Virus record (IMG/VR): IMGVR_UViG_3300003937_000140
Location: 1 to 32,051 of that record
Origin: a virus
Reading direction: 5' to 3' (one strand)
DNA length: 32,051 nt
The notes below the pieces were generated by a model. It was not told the origin of the DNA, did not search any database, and was given only the letters and a program-made list of their open reading frames with translations. The number at the start of each line of letters is the position of its first letter. Position 1 is the first letter of the stretch. Shown here one piece after another: positions 16,195 through 24,028 of this stretch. The translations under genes were made by a program, and so were the position numbers.

Positions 16195-16631
16195 GACTAA
16201 CACCCGCGGATTTACGCGATATGAATTTGTTTAAGTATTACAGGCTCGTTAGGAAATGGGCCTGTAAGACTTACGATATATTAGATGCTGACCTAGAGCT
16301 GCTGATATATCTTGATTGCAAAGAGCGTTTTACGCGTAATGATTTTATAGAAGGGTCATACACCTATGCATGGGATAAAAACCGCTGGGAAAGACTTAGA
16401 AATGATGGCTGGATTGATGTCTGGCGTCATCGGAATAGGACTACAATCAAATACAGTGTTTTCACAACATCACCTAAAGCTAAACGCTTGATTACACGCA
16501 TGTATCGAGTTATGCTTGGGGAAGAAGATTTACCAATCGGTAGATCAAGCAAATTTTACAAGAACAAGAGTTATACTGATAAAGTCTATAATAAAGCTAT
16601 AGACGATATGATTAAAGACAAAGAACGATGA
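16191..16631 (+). CDS. Winged-helix DNA-binding protein (MarR-like fold), putative regulator
   Basis: 146 residues. The order of elements fits a winged helix: helices at NLFKYYRLVRKWACKTY and ADLELLIYLDCKERF, a possible recognition region at AWDKNRWERLRNDGWI, then a beta wing (DVWRHRNRTTIKYSVF) and a long helix (SPKAKRLITRMYRVML). The C-terminus is basic. ATGA overlaps tie it to groES in front and to the following gene. A role in switching phage transcription is inferred from fold and place. A structural or packaging role for a DNA-binding protein embedded in the virion operon is the alternative. Confidence 0.55.
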   Translation: MRLTPADLRDMNLFKYYRLVRKWACKTYDILDADLELLIYLDCKERFTRNDFIEGSYTYAWDKNRWERLRNDGWIDVWRHRNRTTIKYSVFTTSPKAKRLITRMYRVMLGEEDLPIGRSSKFYKNKSYTDKVYNKAIDDMIKDKER

Positions 16632-17014
16632 AGCCAATTACTCACCAAGTTCAGCGTGCAAATGACGCTTCTCCTGTTAAGCAGACAAGAATAAAAAATG
16701 TTTTACAGAAAGGTAAGAATCTTGTAAATAGAAACAGTGAGCCTCAGGGTCCTGACTTTGGTAAGGCAGAAACGTTTAATGACTACAAGTCTATGGCGTC
16801 TACTTTTACGGATTTTAATAACAATACAGATACTGCGTTTACTCATACTTCACTTGATCCAGGTGCTGCAGAGCGCGGTACAAATCATTTTGCTAGAGTA
16901 TCCGCAAGTAAAGGATCGTCTTCTGCTTTTCCGGCAGAACAAAAAATGTATAGAACAACAAACGAGTCCGGTCAAGATCTTTATACTAGTGTTAAAAAAT
17001 ATAAAAAGAAATAA
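16628..17014 (+). CDS. Hypothetical protein with N-terminal PIT..RA..SPVK motif
   Basis: 128 residues, rich in Asn, Thr, Ser and Lys, likely flexible. The N-terminus MKPITHQVQRANDASPVKQT shares the order PIT, RA, SP-hydrophobic-KQ with the protein at 17521-18504 (MYNKPITQRAKSPLKQTTK). The C-terminus is basic (TSVKKYKKK). It has ATGA and TAATG junctions with its neighbours. I know no function. The shared N-terminal tag suggests these proteins are handled by the same partner, for example taken into the capsid together, but that is inference. Confidence 0.55.
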   Translation: MKPITHQVQRANDASPVKQTRIKNVLQKGKNLVNRNSEPQGPDFGKAETFNDYKSMASTFTDFNNNTDTAFTHTSLDPGAAERGTNHFARVSASKGSSSAFPAEQKMYRTTNESGQDLYTSVKKYKKK

Positions 17015-17169
17015 TGAAAAGTCACCTAGAGCCTATTACAAAGCGCGCAGTTACTGATTACGGTAAAGCGCCTGCAAATCAAGAAGTTACATTAGATGCC
17101 GCAGGTAAAAAGCGCGCAAACTTTACAAATGCGGGCGACTGCGGTTGTTCAGGAAAGTGTGATTGCTAA
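17014..17169 (+). CDS. Small protein with cysteine-rich C-terminus
   Basis: 51 residues starting MKSHLEPITKRAVTDYGKAP and ending GDCGCSGKCDC. The N-terminus has a PITKRA block like its neighbours but no SPxK. Four cysteines lie within the last nine residues (C-G-C-S-G-K-C-D-C), close enough to chelate a metal ion or form two disulfides. Its start and stop both overlap neighbouring genes as TAATG. Metal binding is inferred from cysteine spacing only; I cannot name a family. Confidence 0.5.
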   Translation: MKSHLEPITKRAVTDYGKAPANQEVTLDAAGKKRANFTNAGDCGCSGKCDC

Positions 17170-17516
17170 TGCCTTTTAAGCTTAAAGATAAGAGTACCCT
17201 GTTCGGTTACGATAAGCAAACTTCAACATTTGACACACCTGTATTTGAAAAAGACTTAGGTGATCAAGTGATGGCAGAAGCTAATCGTGACGGAACTATT
17301 TTTATTAATAAGGGTCTATCGCCAAAGCAAAAAGAAGATGCTATTGAGCATGAAAAAGTGCATTTAAATCAAATGCATCAAAATCGGTTAGATTACAACG
17401 AAAATGAAGTAATCTGGAAACGAGATACAAAGTCACCCATGAAAGTTTATAAAAGACAAGAGCTAAGCGAAGGCAATGCTAATCTTGAATGGGAAAACGA
17501 AGCATATAAATCATAA
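17169..17516 (+). CDS. Small HExxH-motif protein, putative zinc metallopeptidase-like
   Basis: 115 residues from the ATG at 17169, which overlaps the previous stop; an upstream TTG at 17163 is rejected. His61-Glu62-Lys63-Val64-His65 (in DAIEHEKVHLNQM) is an HExxH zinc motif preceded by a helix. A later LEWENEAY segment (Glu109 or Glu111) could supply a third ligand, as in gluzincin-like minimal domains. Between them lies a KSPMK motif like those of its neighbours. Phages carry similar short HExxH proteins of unclear activity. Peptidase function is plausible but not proven. Confidence 0.55.
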   Translation: MPFKLKDKSTLFGYDKQTSTFDTPVFEKDLGDQVMAEANRDGTIFINKGLSPKQKEDAIEHEKVHLNQMHQNRLDYNENEVIWKRDTKSPMKVYKRQELSEGNANLEWENEAYKS

Positions 17517-17520
17517 CATT

Positions 17521-18504
17521 ATGTATAATAAACCTATTACACAAAGAGCTAAGTCGCCTTTAAAACAAACAACGAAAGCCGTCAAAACAGAAGATGGGGG
17601 AACCTCACAAGTAACTAAAGTAATTGAAGTTGACGGAGAAGAAAAAACAGTTGATCAAGCTAAAGGTGGTAAGCAAGCTACCTCAGCAGGCGATTATTTA
17701 ACTAACCTGTCTACCTCAGATAGATTTAAAAATGTATCGGGAGCTGAAATGGCTAAAAAAGGTTATATATCTAGTGGGTATGCCGATAAGTGGAATGAAA
17801 TGACTAATTACGTTTCTCCTTCATCAACTAAAACCGTAGTTGAAACAGTAGATAACCCTGATAAAGAAATGGGCTTCACTCCTAAGGTTGAGGAAACAAG
17901 TACAAGAGTAGGCACTGTAGGGGACTATAGAAACAACTTAATGGTTAATCGTTCGGTTAATAGAAATGAAAACTTTGAAAGAAAACAAAACAGAAAGTTA
18001 GCCAAAGAGTATGCTCGCCAATCAGATGAAAAATCTGGTTTATTTGGTAACTATAAAGAGCGTCGCGATTTTATGAAGGGCAATGTTTCTAAAGATAAAA
18101 TTGTAAGTACGTTTGATGCACTAAACGAAAAAACAGGTGGTGCTACAGGCAGCGGCGCAGAAAAATTTGCACAATACAGCCAAAATTACGCTGCAAGCCG
18201 TGGGCTTAGTAAAGCTCAACAAGAAGCCTCAAAAGCTGGTGGAGTAGATAGATCTTTAGCACAATATGAACAAGGTGGTAATGAAAATGTTCGTCAGTTT
18301 AAAACTCTTGACAATAAGTATTTAGGCACTGCACGTGGTGATGATGCAGCTGATTTGATTGAAAATAGAACAGGTTATGAGATTAAGCCTGAAAATGAGT
18401 TTGAACGCGAAGTACCAGGTAGTGGTCTTCAAATGCGCTACAATCAAAACGTAGGCATTAAGAACTCTTCACCAATGAAAAAAGGATACTTTAAAGGTAA
18501 ATAG
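17521..18504 (+). CDS. Hypothetical virion-associated protein with SPxK motifs at both ends
   Basis: 327 residues from the ATG at 17521; an in-frame ATG at 17476 would overlap the previous gene by 41 bases and is less likely. The N-terminus has PITQRAKSPLKQ and the C-terminus has NSSPMKKGYFKGK, so the same kind of motif lies at each end. The middle is polar and probably helical (ENFERKQNRKLAKEYARQSD, SKAQQEASKAGG). No catalytic motif is seen. It is probably a structural or packaged protein, because it lies between small basic proteins and the terminase genes. Confidence 0.55.
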   Translation: MYNKPITQRAKSPLKQTTKAVKTEDGGTSQVTKVIEVDGEEKTVDQAKGGKQATSAGDYLTNLSTSDRFKNVSGAEMAKKGYISSGYADKWNEMTNYVSPSSTKTVVETVDNPDKEMGFTPKVEETSTRVGTVGDYRNNLMVNRSVNRNENFERKQNRKLAKEYARQSDEKSGLFGNYKERRDFMKGNVSKDKIVSTFDALNEKTGGATGSGAEKFAQYSQNYAASRGLSKAQQEASKAGGVDRSLAQYEQGGNENVRQFKTLDNKYLGTARGDDAADLIENRTGYEIKPENEFEREVPGSGLQMRYNQNVGIKNSSPMKKGYFKGK

Positions 18505-18505
18505 C

Positions 18506-18823
18506 ATGGCATACGTACAAAACAACTCACCTTTTAAGAAAAAAGGCGACGCACCATCGCGTAAAAAATCAGAAGGAAACTATGCTGCAGTCAAGAAAGG
18601 CGGCGGTACTGGTGGAGATGCTGGGGGTGGAATGACAAAAAAAGGCGTCGAAAAGTATAAAAAAGACAATCCAGGTAGTAAATTGCAGACAGCGGTAACT
18701 ACTCCGCCTTCAAAGTTGAAGCCTGGAAGTAAAGCTGCAAAGCGTCGTAAATCATTTTGCGCACGCTCTAAAAGCTGGACAAGTGAACGTGGTAAAGCAG
18801 CACGCCGTAAGTGGAACTGCTAA
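18506..18823 (+). CDS. Small basic protein with FCARS and KWNC motifs (DUF6321-like)
   Basis: 105 residues, very rich in Lys and Gly. It begins MAYVQNNSPFKKKGDAPSRK, which includes the SPxK motif. The C-terminal half (NPGSKLQTAV, then PGSKAAKRRKSFCARSKSW and a final KWNC) resembles a widespread small phage protein whose family I recall as DUF6321. Cys85 and Cys105 are the typical conserved cysteines. The function of this family is unknown to me. It starts one base after the previous stop. The strong positive charge suggests contact with DNA or an acidic protein surface. Confidence 0.65.
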   Translation: MAYVQNNSPFKKKGDAPSRKKSEGNYAAVKKGGGTGGDAGGGMTKKGVEKYKKDNPGSKLQTAVTTPPSKLKPGSKAAKRRKSFCARSKSWTSERGKAARRKWNC

Positions 18824-18853
18824 TTTTAAAATAAAACAATTAAATTAAATCAA

Positions 18854-19120
18854 ATGGGAAAGAAGAAAGAAGCGGTTGCTAAAGCAATCACAGCAGACGA
18901 GCTAACTGAAGTACAAAAGTACGTTAACGCTCTACAGCAGATTCAAATGCAAATTGGTGCATCGGAAATGCAAAAGAACGAGCTTATGGATAATGTTAAA
19001 GCATTGCGCACTAAGCTAGCTGAAGTACAAGCTGATCTAGAAAAAACTTATGGAGACGTAAGTATCAACTTACAAGATGGGGCTATCACTCCTAATGATG
19101 CAGATAATAAGGAAGCTTAG
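18854..19120 (+). CDS. Small coiled-coil protein
   Basis: 88 residues, opening MGKKKEAVAKAITADELTEV. Residues about 15-70 keep a heptad-like spacing of hydrophobic residues (VQKYVNALQQIQMQIGASEM, then LRTKLAEVQADLEKTY), so it probably forms a coiled coil. The start follows an A/T-rich leader. It may be a small scaffold, tail-assembly or terminase-accessory protein; coiled coils of this size occur in all of these, and nothing here separates them. Confidence 0.6.
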   Translation: MGKKKEAVAKAITADELTEVQKYVNALQQIQMQIGASEMQKNELMDNVKALRTKLAEVQADLEKTYGDVSINLQDGAITPNDADNKEA

Positions 19121-19148
19121 TATCGGCAAGGACTATAAAAATGACGCC

Positions 19149-19316
19149 ATGCACTATTCTGTTGGACAGGAAGTGTATGGCGGTCATACCATAGTTAACA
19201 TATTAGAAGAGGAAGATAAGTACTCTGTCTATATTCAAAAAGGAGATCTAGTAATGCCATGGAAAGACTTTAACAAGAACATGGCTATCTCTATCGAATA
19301 TGATCTTAAGTGGTAA
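19149..19316 (+). CDS. Small hypothetical beta-rich protein (55 residues)
   Basis: I take the ATG at 19149, giving MHYSVGQEVYGGHTIVNILE. The same frame extends further upstream but would overlap the coiled-coil gene and read its DNA out of frame. The pattern of short strands and turns (KYSVYIQKGDLVMPWKDFNK) suggests a small barrel or SH3-like fold. Its stop overlaps the next ATG as TAATG, so it is coupled to the GroES-like protein. Function is unknown. Confidence 0.5.
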   Translation: MHYSVGQEVYGGHTIVNILEEEDKYSVYIQKGDLVMPWKDFNKNMAISIEYDLKW

Positions 19317-19906
19317 TGCAAAGCATATACAACTTTATGGTATCTCCGTATGCTAAGAGAACCACATCAGAAAAAGAAATAAATGGTGTAACGCTGTTGT
19401 TAAATACAGAATTACAAAACCATCTTTATACTAGCAGACACGGAGTAGTCAAAGCTATACCCAAAGTAAACGATTTAGGGTTACTTCCTGGTGATGAAGT
19501 TATTGTTCATCATAACGTCTTTAGAAGATTTAGAGATGTAAGAGGCGCTGAAAAGAACAGCCGCTCATATTACGAGGAGGATAAGTACTTCGTATACCCT
19601 GATCAGATATATGCGTTTAAACGTGATGGAGAATGGAAACCTGTAGCGGGTTTCATATTCGTTAAGCCTATGTTAGACGAGCGTATGTTTTCCGAACATA
19701 ACGAACTTCCTTTGATAGGAAAAGTTAAATACGCTTACGAAGGTTTTGAAAGTGGAGAGCTTATAGGGTTCACACCTGGTACAGAATACGAATTTAATAT
19801 TGAAGGGGAGAAGGTTTACCGTGTTCCCGCAAATCGAATTACAATCAAGTATGGACACCAAGCAAGCGAAAAAGAATATAATCCTAGCTGGTCGCAAAGC
19901 AGTTGA
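19316..19906 (+). CDS. Protein with two tandem GroES-like barrels (putative)
   Basis: 196 residues from the ATG that overlaps the previous stop; a GTG at 19310 is rejected. Residues 42-101 follow the GroES pattern: HGVVKAIPK, LLPGDEVIVHHNVFR and a closing KYFVYPDQIYAF. Residues 109-178 repeat it: PVAGFIFVKPM, IGKVKYAYEGF, FTPGTEYEFNIEGEKVYRVP and ANRITIKY. The order (strand, G-x-V, P-G-x-E-V, closing strand with an N/D-x-I turn) is the same in both halves. It may be a second co-chaperonin, or a barrel adapted to assembly or packaging, as it lies directly before the terminase genes. The fold call is inference. Confidence 0.5.
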   Translation: MQSIYNFMVSPYAKRTTSEKEINGVTLLLNTELQNHLYTSRHGVVKAIPKVNDLGLLPGDEVIVHHNVFRRFRDVRGAEKNSRSYYEEDKYFVYPDQIYAFKRDGEWKPVAGFIFVKPMLDERMFSEHNELPLIGKVKYAYEGFESGELIGFTPGTEYEFNIEGEKVYRVPANRITIKYGHQASEKEYNPSWSQSS

Positions 19907-20129
19907 GGAACTTATAAAGGTTGCGCAAGAAAAAATCATTACCAATACGGAAGATGATGTTTCTGCTGACCGCTTAAAAAATGCTGCTGCAACTAAAAAG
20001 TTAGCAATCTTTGACGCGTTTGAGATACTTACTCGCATCGAAGAGGAAGAACGCATACTTGAGAACAAACCGAAAGAAGAAAAAGAAAAGAAAACATTCT
20101 CAGGGTTTGCTGAAAAAAGATCTAGGTAA
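19851..20129 (+). CDS. Probable small terminase subunit
   Basis: 92 residues from the ATG at 19851; a TTG at 19800 is rejected. It overlaps the gene before it by 56 bases and the large terminase by one base. The sequence is mostly helical and charged (KKNIILAGRKAVEELIKVAQ, SADRLKNAAATKKLAIFDAF, and an EEEERILENKPKEEKEKK tail). Its place directly before the large subunit, its size and its helical nature fit a small terminase, which binds phage DNA and starts packaging. No diagnostic helix-turn-helix is obvious, so the call rests mainly on context. Confidence 0.55.
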   Translation: MDTKQAKKNIILAGRKAVEELIKVAQEKIITNTEDDVSADRLKNAAATKKLAIFDAFEILTRIEEEERILENKPKEEKEKKTFSGFAEKRSR

Positions 20130-22339
20130 TGTACGAGCAGAGTCTAGTAAAAGTTGTTGAGCCTGTAAAGCTTACAACAATCAGCAGATTAAATAGATCC
20201 AAGTCTTGGAAATATGGTTACAACAAGGAACACGATATAGTTGTTATCAGTAAGACTGGGCAGATAGGGCAAATACTAGAAGTGCAAAACTTGTGTATAG
20301 CATTGCCGCCAGCACCGAAAGGATTAACTAAAGGCTTAGATAAATGGGCTGTTCAAGAGTATCCTAAGGAGCTTAAAAGAATCAAGAGTATATTCGATTG
20401 GCAAACCTATCCAGATGAGTTTAAGAGCAATTGGGAGGGATACATTGATGAAGAATTCAACAGACGTGATGGTGGTTACTGGTTTTATAACAAGGGGACT
20501 CCTACTTATATCACTGGGACTCATTACATGTACTTGCAGTGGAGTAAGATTGATGTCGGTAATCCCGACTACCGTGAAGCAAACAGACTCTTCTTTATAT
20601 TTTGGGAAGCCTGTAAAGCCGATACAAGAAGCTACGGAATGTGCTATCTTAAGAACAGACGGAGTGGATTCTCATTTATGGCTTCAGGAGAAACAGTCAA
20701 CTTGGCGACCATCTCCAGTGACGCCAGATTTGGTATACTATCAAAGTCAGGTAGTGATGCCAAAAAAATGTTTACCGATAAAGTTGTACCGATATCCGTT
20801 AACTACCCGTTTTTCTTCAAACCTATACAAGATGGTATGGATAGACCGAAGACTGAACTGGCATATAGGGTTCCTGCTTCTAAGCTAACCCGTAAATCAA
20901 TTCAGGCAAAAGAAAAGCAAATAGAGCTTGAGGGTCTTGATACAACTATTGACTGGAAGAATACAGGAGACAACTCTTATGATGGTGAAAAGTTAAAGCT
21001 TTTAGTGCATGACGAGAGCGGTAAATGGGAAAGACCGGATAACATATTAAACAACTGGCGGGTTACAAAAACTACGTTACGTTTAGGAGCTAGAATTATA
21101 GGCAAATGTTTAATGGGTTCAACATCGAATTCATTAGATAAAGGGGGCGAGAACTTCAAGAAGTTATATAATGACTCTGACGTAAGTAAAAGAAACTCGA
21201 ATGGTCAAACAAAATCCGGGTTATATTCACTCTTTATACCGATGGAGTGGAACTACGAAGGGTTTATTGATCAGTATGGACAACCAGTATTTAATACCCC
21301 TGAAGAAAAAGTATTAGATCCTTTTGGTGATACTATTGAACAAGGAGTTATAGATTACTGGAACAATGAAGTTGAAGGTCTTAAGCAAGACCAAGACGGG
21401 TTAAACGAATATTACCGCCAGTTTCCGCGTACAGAAGAGCACGCATTTAGAGATGAAACAAAAAATAGTTTGTTTAATCTTGCAAAAATATACGAACAGG
21501 TTGATTATAATGAAGATCTGCGTAATACTAATGTTGTAACCACTGGCAATTTTCAGTGGGTTAACGGTGTGAAAGATACAAAAGTTGTGTTTATGCCAAC
21601 TCCTCAGGGAAGATTTAAAGTGTCCTGGATACCAGGAGCTGAACTTCAGAACAGGCAAATCACAAAAAATGGTGTTAAATACCCGGGCAATGAACACGTC
21701 GGCGCATTTGGTTGCGATAGTTACGACATATCAGGAACTACCGACGGCAAAGGTTCAAAAGGAGCTTTACACGGGCTCACTAAGTTTACTATGGAAGATG
21801 CACCGCCAAGTTCGTTCTTCCTTGAATATATAGCCAGACCACAAACCGCTGAAATATTTTTTGAAGATGTATTAATGGCATGTGTATTTTATGGTATGCC
21901 TATACTAGCAGAGAATAACAAACCTAGGTTGCTTTATCATTTTAAGCGCCGCGGTTACAGAGGATACTCTATGAACCGACCGGATAGACTTTGGAACAAG
22001 CTATCAGTAACGGAAAAAGAAATTGGTGGTGTTCCTAACTCGAGCGAGGATATGAAACAAGCACACGCTGCCGCAATTGAAATGTACGTAGATAAGTACG
22101 TAGGTTTAATGGAAGACGGGCAGTATGGCAACATGTACTTTAACGAAACACTGAATGACTGGTCTAAGTTTGATATAAACAAACGTACTAAATATGATGC
22201 CGCGATAAGTTCAGGCTTAGCAATAATGGCATGTAACAAAGAGCTGTATAGGCCAGTAGGTAAATTAGAAAGAACAAAGTTGAATATAAAGATTTCAAAA
22301 TTCCGTCAAGAGGGTTTGAGTTCAGAAATAATAAAATAA
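20129..22339 (+). CDS. terL: Terminase large subunit
   Basis: 736 residues; it packages DNA by ATP hydrolysis and cuts it at the portal. An atypical Walker A-like stretch is at residues 175-183 (KNRRSGFSF), a Walker B at 289-296 (LKLLVHDE, with Asp295 and Glu296), and a coupling-type motif at 329-340 (MGSTSNSLDKGG). The nuclease half begins near Asp530 in GAFGCDSYDISG. The N-terminal extension of about 170 residues, with GYWFYNKGTPTYITGTHYMY, resembles large terminases of crAss-like and uncultured marine phages. The start overlaps the previous stop as TAATG. Confidence 0.85.
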   Translation: MYEQSLVKVVEPVKLTTISRLNRSKSWKYGYNKEHDIVVISKTGQIGQILEVQNLCIALPPAPKGLTKGLDKWAVQEYPKELKRIKSIFDWQTYPDEFKSNWEGYIDEEFNRRDGGYWFYNKGTPTYITGTHYMYLQWSKIDVGNPDYREANRLFFIFWEACKADTRSYGMCYLKNRRSGFSFMASGETVNLATISSDARFGILSKSGSDAKKMFTDKVVPISVNYPFFFKPIQDGMDRPKTELAYRVPASKLTRKSIQAKEKQIELEGLDTTIDWKNTGDNSYDGEKLKLLVHDESGKWERPDNILNNWRVTKTTLRLGARIIGKCLMGSTSNSLDKGGENFKKLYNDSDVSKRNSNGQTKSGLYSLFIPMEWNYEGFIDQYGQPVFNTPEEKVLDPFGDTIEQGVIDYWNNEVEGLKQDQDGLNEYYRQFPRTEEHAFRDETKNSLFNLAKIYEQVDYNEDLRNTNVVTTGNFQWVNGVKDTKVVFMPTPQGRFKVSWIPGAELQNRQITKNGVKYPGNEHVGAFGCDSYDISGTTDGKGSKGALHGLTKFTMEDAPPSSFFLEYIARPQTAEIFFEDVLMACVFYGMPILAENNKPRLLYHFKRRGYRGYSMNRPDRLWNKLSVTEKEIGGVPNSSEDMKQAHAAAIEMYVDKYVGLMEDGQYGNMYFNETLNDWSKFDINKRTKYDAAISSGLAIMACNKELYRPVGKLERTKLNIKISKFRQEGLSSEIIK

Positions 22340-22342
22340 TTT

Positions 22343-24028
22343 ATGGTTAAGTCGGTTTCAAATAGCGCTTTCCCCAGCCAAATAGCTAGCGATGCTGAAA
22401 AGATGTCGCAGGAGTATGGGTTGCAAGTAGGTAGAGCTATTCAAAACGAATGGTTCTCGAGTAATTCGGGTACTACTCGTTTCAGAAGCAACCAAAATAC
22501 GTTTCATAACCTGAGATTGTATGCGCGTGGTGAGCAAAGCGTTCAGAAATATAAAGATGAGCTATCTGTTAATGGTGATTTGTCTTACTTAAACCTTGAC
22601 TGGAAGCCGGTACCTATCTTATCTAAATTTGTAGATATTGTAGTTAACGGCATTGCAGATCGTTCTTTTGATTTAAAAGCATATTCACAAGACCCATATG
22701 GCGTAAGCAAACGCACAAAGTATATGGAATCTATTATACGTGACTTGCAAACAAAAGAATTAAATGAGTTTGCACAGCAAGCCTTCGGAATGAATCTTTT
22801 TGAAAACAGCCCAGAGCAGTTACCAGATTCTAAAGAAGAGCTTGAATTGCACATGCAACTAAGCTATAAGCAAGGAGTTGAAATTGCCGAAGAAGTAGCT
22901 ATCAATACTTTACTTGATGGCAACCATTACGATCTAACTAAGAAGCGCCTTTATTACGATCTTACAACTTTAGGGGTTGCAGCAGTCAAAAATAGCTTTA
23001 GCCAATCAGAAGGGGTAACGGTAGACTATGTTGATCCAGCTTACCTGGTACACTCTTATAGTGAGTCTCCTTACTTCGAAGACATATATTATGTAGGTGA
23101 AGTAAAGTTTGTACCGCTAAACGAGCTTAAAAAGCAATTTCCTGATTTAGATGAAGCACAGCTAGATAAAATACAGAAGCAAGGAACAAAAAATCATAGT
23201 GCTGGATACGATCAGTCATTAGTAAATCATGACGTTCGCGACAACAATGTGGTGCAGGTATTATACTTTAACTATAAGACGTACATGAACGAAGTGTATA
23301 AGGTTAAAGAAACTGCTACTGGTGCTTCTAAAATTATAGTAAGAGACGATCAGTTTGATCCTCCTGTAGAATTGCTAGAAGCTGAGTTTGGTAAAATGGC
23401 CCGCTCGCTAGAAGTATTGTATGAGGGTGTACTTATATTAGGTACTGACATCATGCTTAAGTGGGAAATGGCTAAAAATATGATGCGCCCTAAGAGCGAT
23501 TACGCTAAGGTTAAGATGAACTACAGCATCGTGGCGCCACGTATGTATAAGGGTAAGATTGAATCTATTGTAAGCCGTTGTACTGGTTTTGCTGATATGA
23601 TACAGCTTACGCATTTAAAAATGCAGCAGGTATTACAAAGAATGATGCCCGATGGTGTATACATGGATGCTGATGGCTTGGCCGAAATAGATTTAGGTAA
23701 CGGTACAAATTACAACCCGCAAGAGGCACTTAACATGTTCTTCCAGACGGGTTCTGTTATTGGCCGTTCGTTTACTAGTGAAGGTGACATGAACCCTGGT
23801 AAGGTGCCAATTCAGCCATTACAAACCGGTGCGGGTGGTCAAAAGCTACAAACTCTTATACAAACATACAACTATTACCTGCAGATGATTCGTGATGTAA
23901 CGGGTCTTAATGAAGCTCGTGATGGTTCTTCACCTGATTCAAGAGCATTAGTAGGTGTGCAAAAAATGGCAGCTGCAAATTCTAATACAGCAACGCGCCA
24001 TATATTAGATGCTTTGGTATTTCTTTAG
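22343..24028 (+). CDS. Portal protein, N-terminal part of a broken gene
   Basis: 561 residues. It resembles long portal proteins of crAss-like or marine phages, with a late signature RDVTGLNEARDGSSPDSRAL followed by VGVQKMAAANSNTATRHI. In the family the portal forms the dodecameric channel at the capsid vertex through which DNA passes. The frame stops five codons after ATRHILDA, in the middle of what should be a helical region. The expected C-terminal part begins in another frame at about 24013, apparently after loss of some tens of codons. The gene starts three bases after the terminase stop. The product as read here would probably not form a working portal. Confidence 0.75.
   Translation: MVKSVSNSAFPSQIASDAEKMSQEYGLQVGRAIQNEWFSSNSGTTRFRSNQNTFHNLRLYARGEQSVQKYKDELSVNGDLSYLNLDWKPVPILSKFVDIVVNGIADRSFDLKAYSQDPYGVSKRTKYMESIIRDLQTKELNEFAQQAFGMNLFENSPEQLPDSKEELELHMQLSYKQGVEIAEEVAINTLLDGNHYDLTKKRLYYDLTTLGVAAVKNSFSQSEGVTVDYVDPAYLVHSYSESPYFEDIYYVGEVKFVPLNELKKQFPDLDEAQLDKIQKQGTKNHSAGYDQSLVNHDVRDNNVVQVLYFNYKTYMNEVYKVKETATGASKIIVRDDQFDPPVELLEAEFGKMARSLEVLYEGVLILGTDIMLKWEMAKNMMRPKSDYAKVKMNYSIVAPRMYKGKIESIVSRCTGFADMIQLTHLKMQQVLQRMMPDGVYMDADGLAEIDLGNGTNYNPQEALNMFFQTGSVIGRSFTSEGDMNPGKVPIQPLQTGAGGQKLQTLIQTYNYYLQMIRDVTGLNEARDGSSPDSRALVGVQKMAAANSNTATRHILDALVFL

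Noticed and set aside
17476-17520. An earlier in-frame start for the 327-residue protein
   Set aside because: It would overlap the HExxH gene by 41 bases and put 15 extra residues before the conserved PIT..RA tag, which otherwise lies at the N-terminus as in its neighbour.
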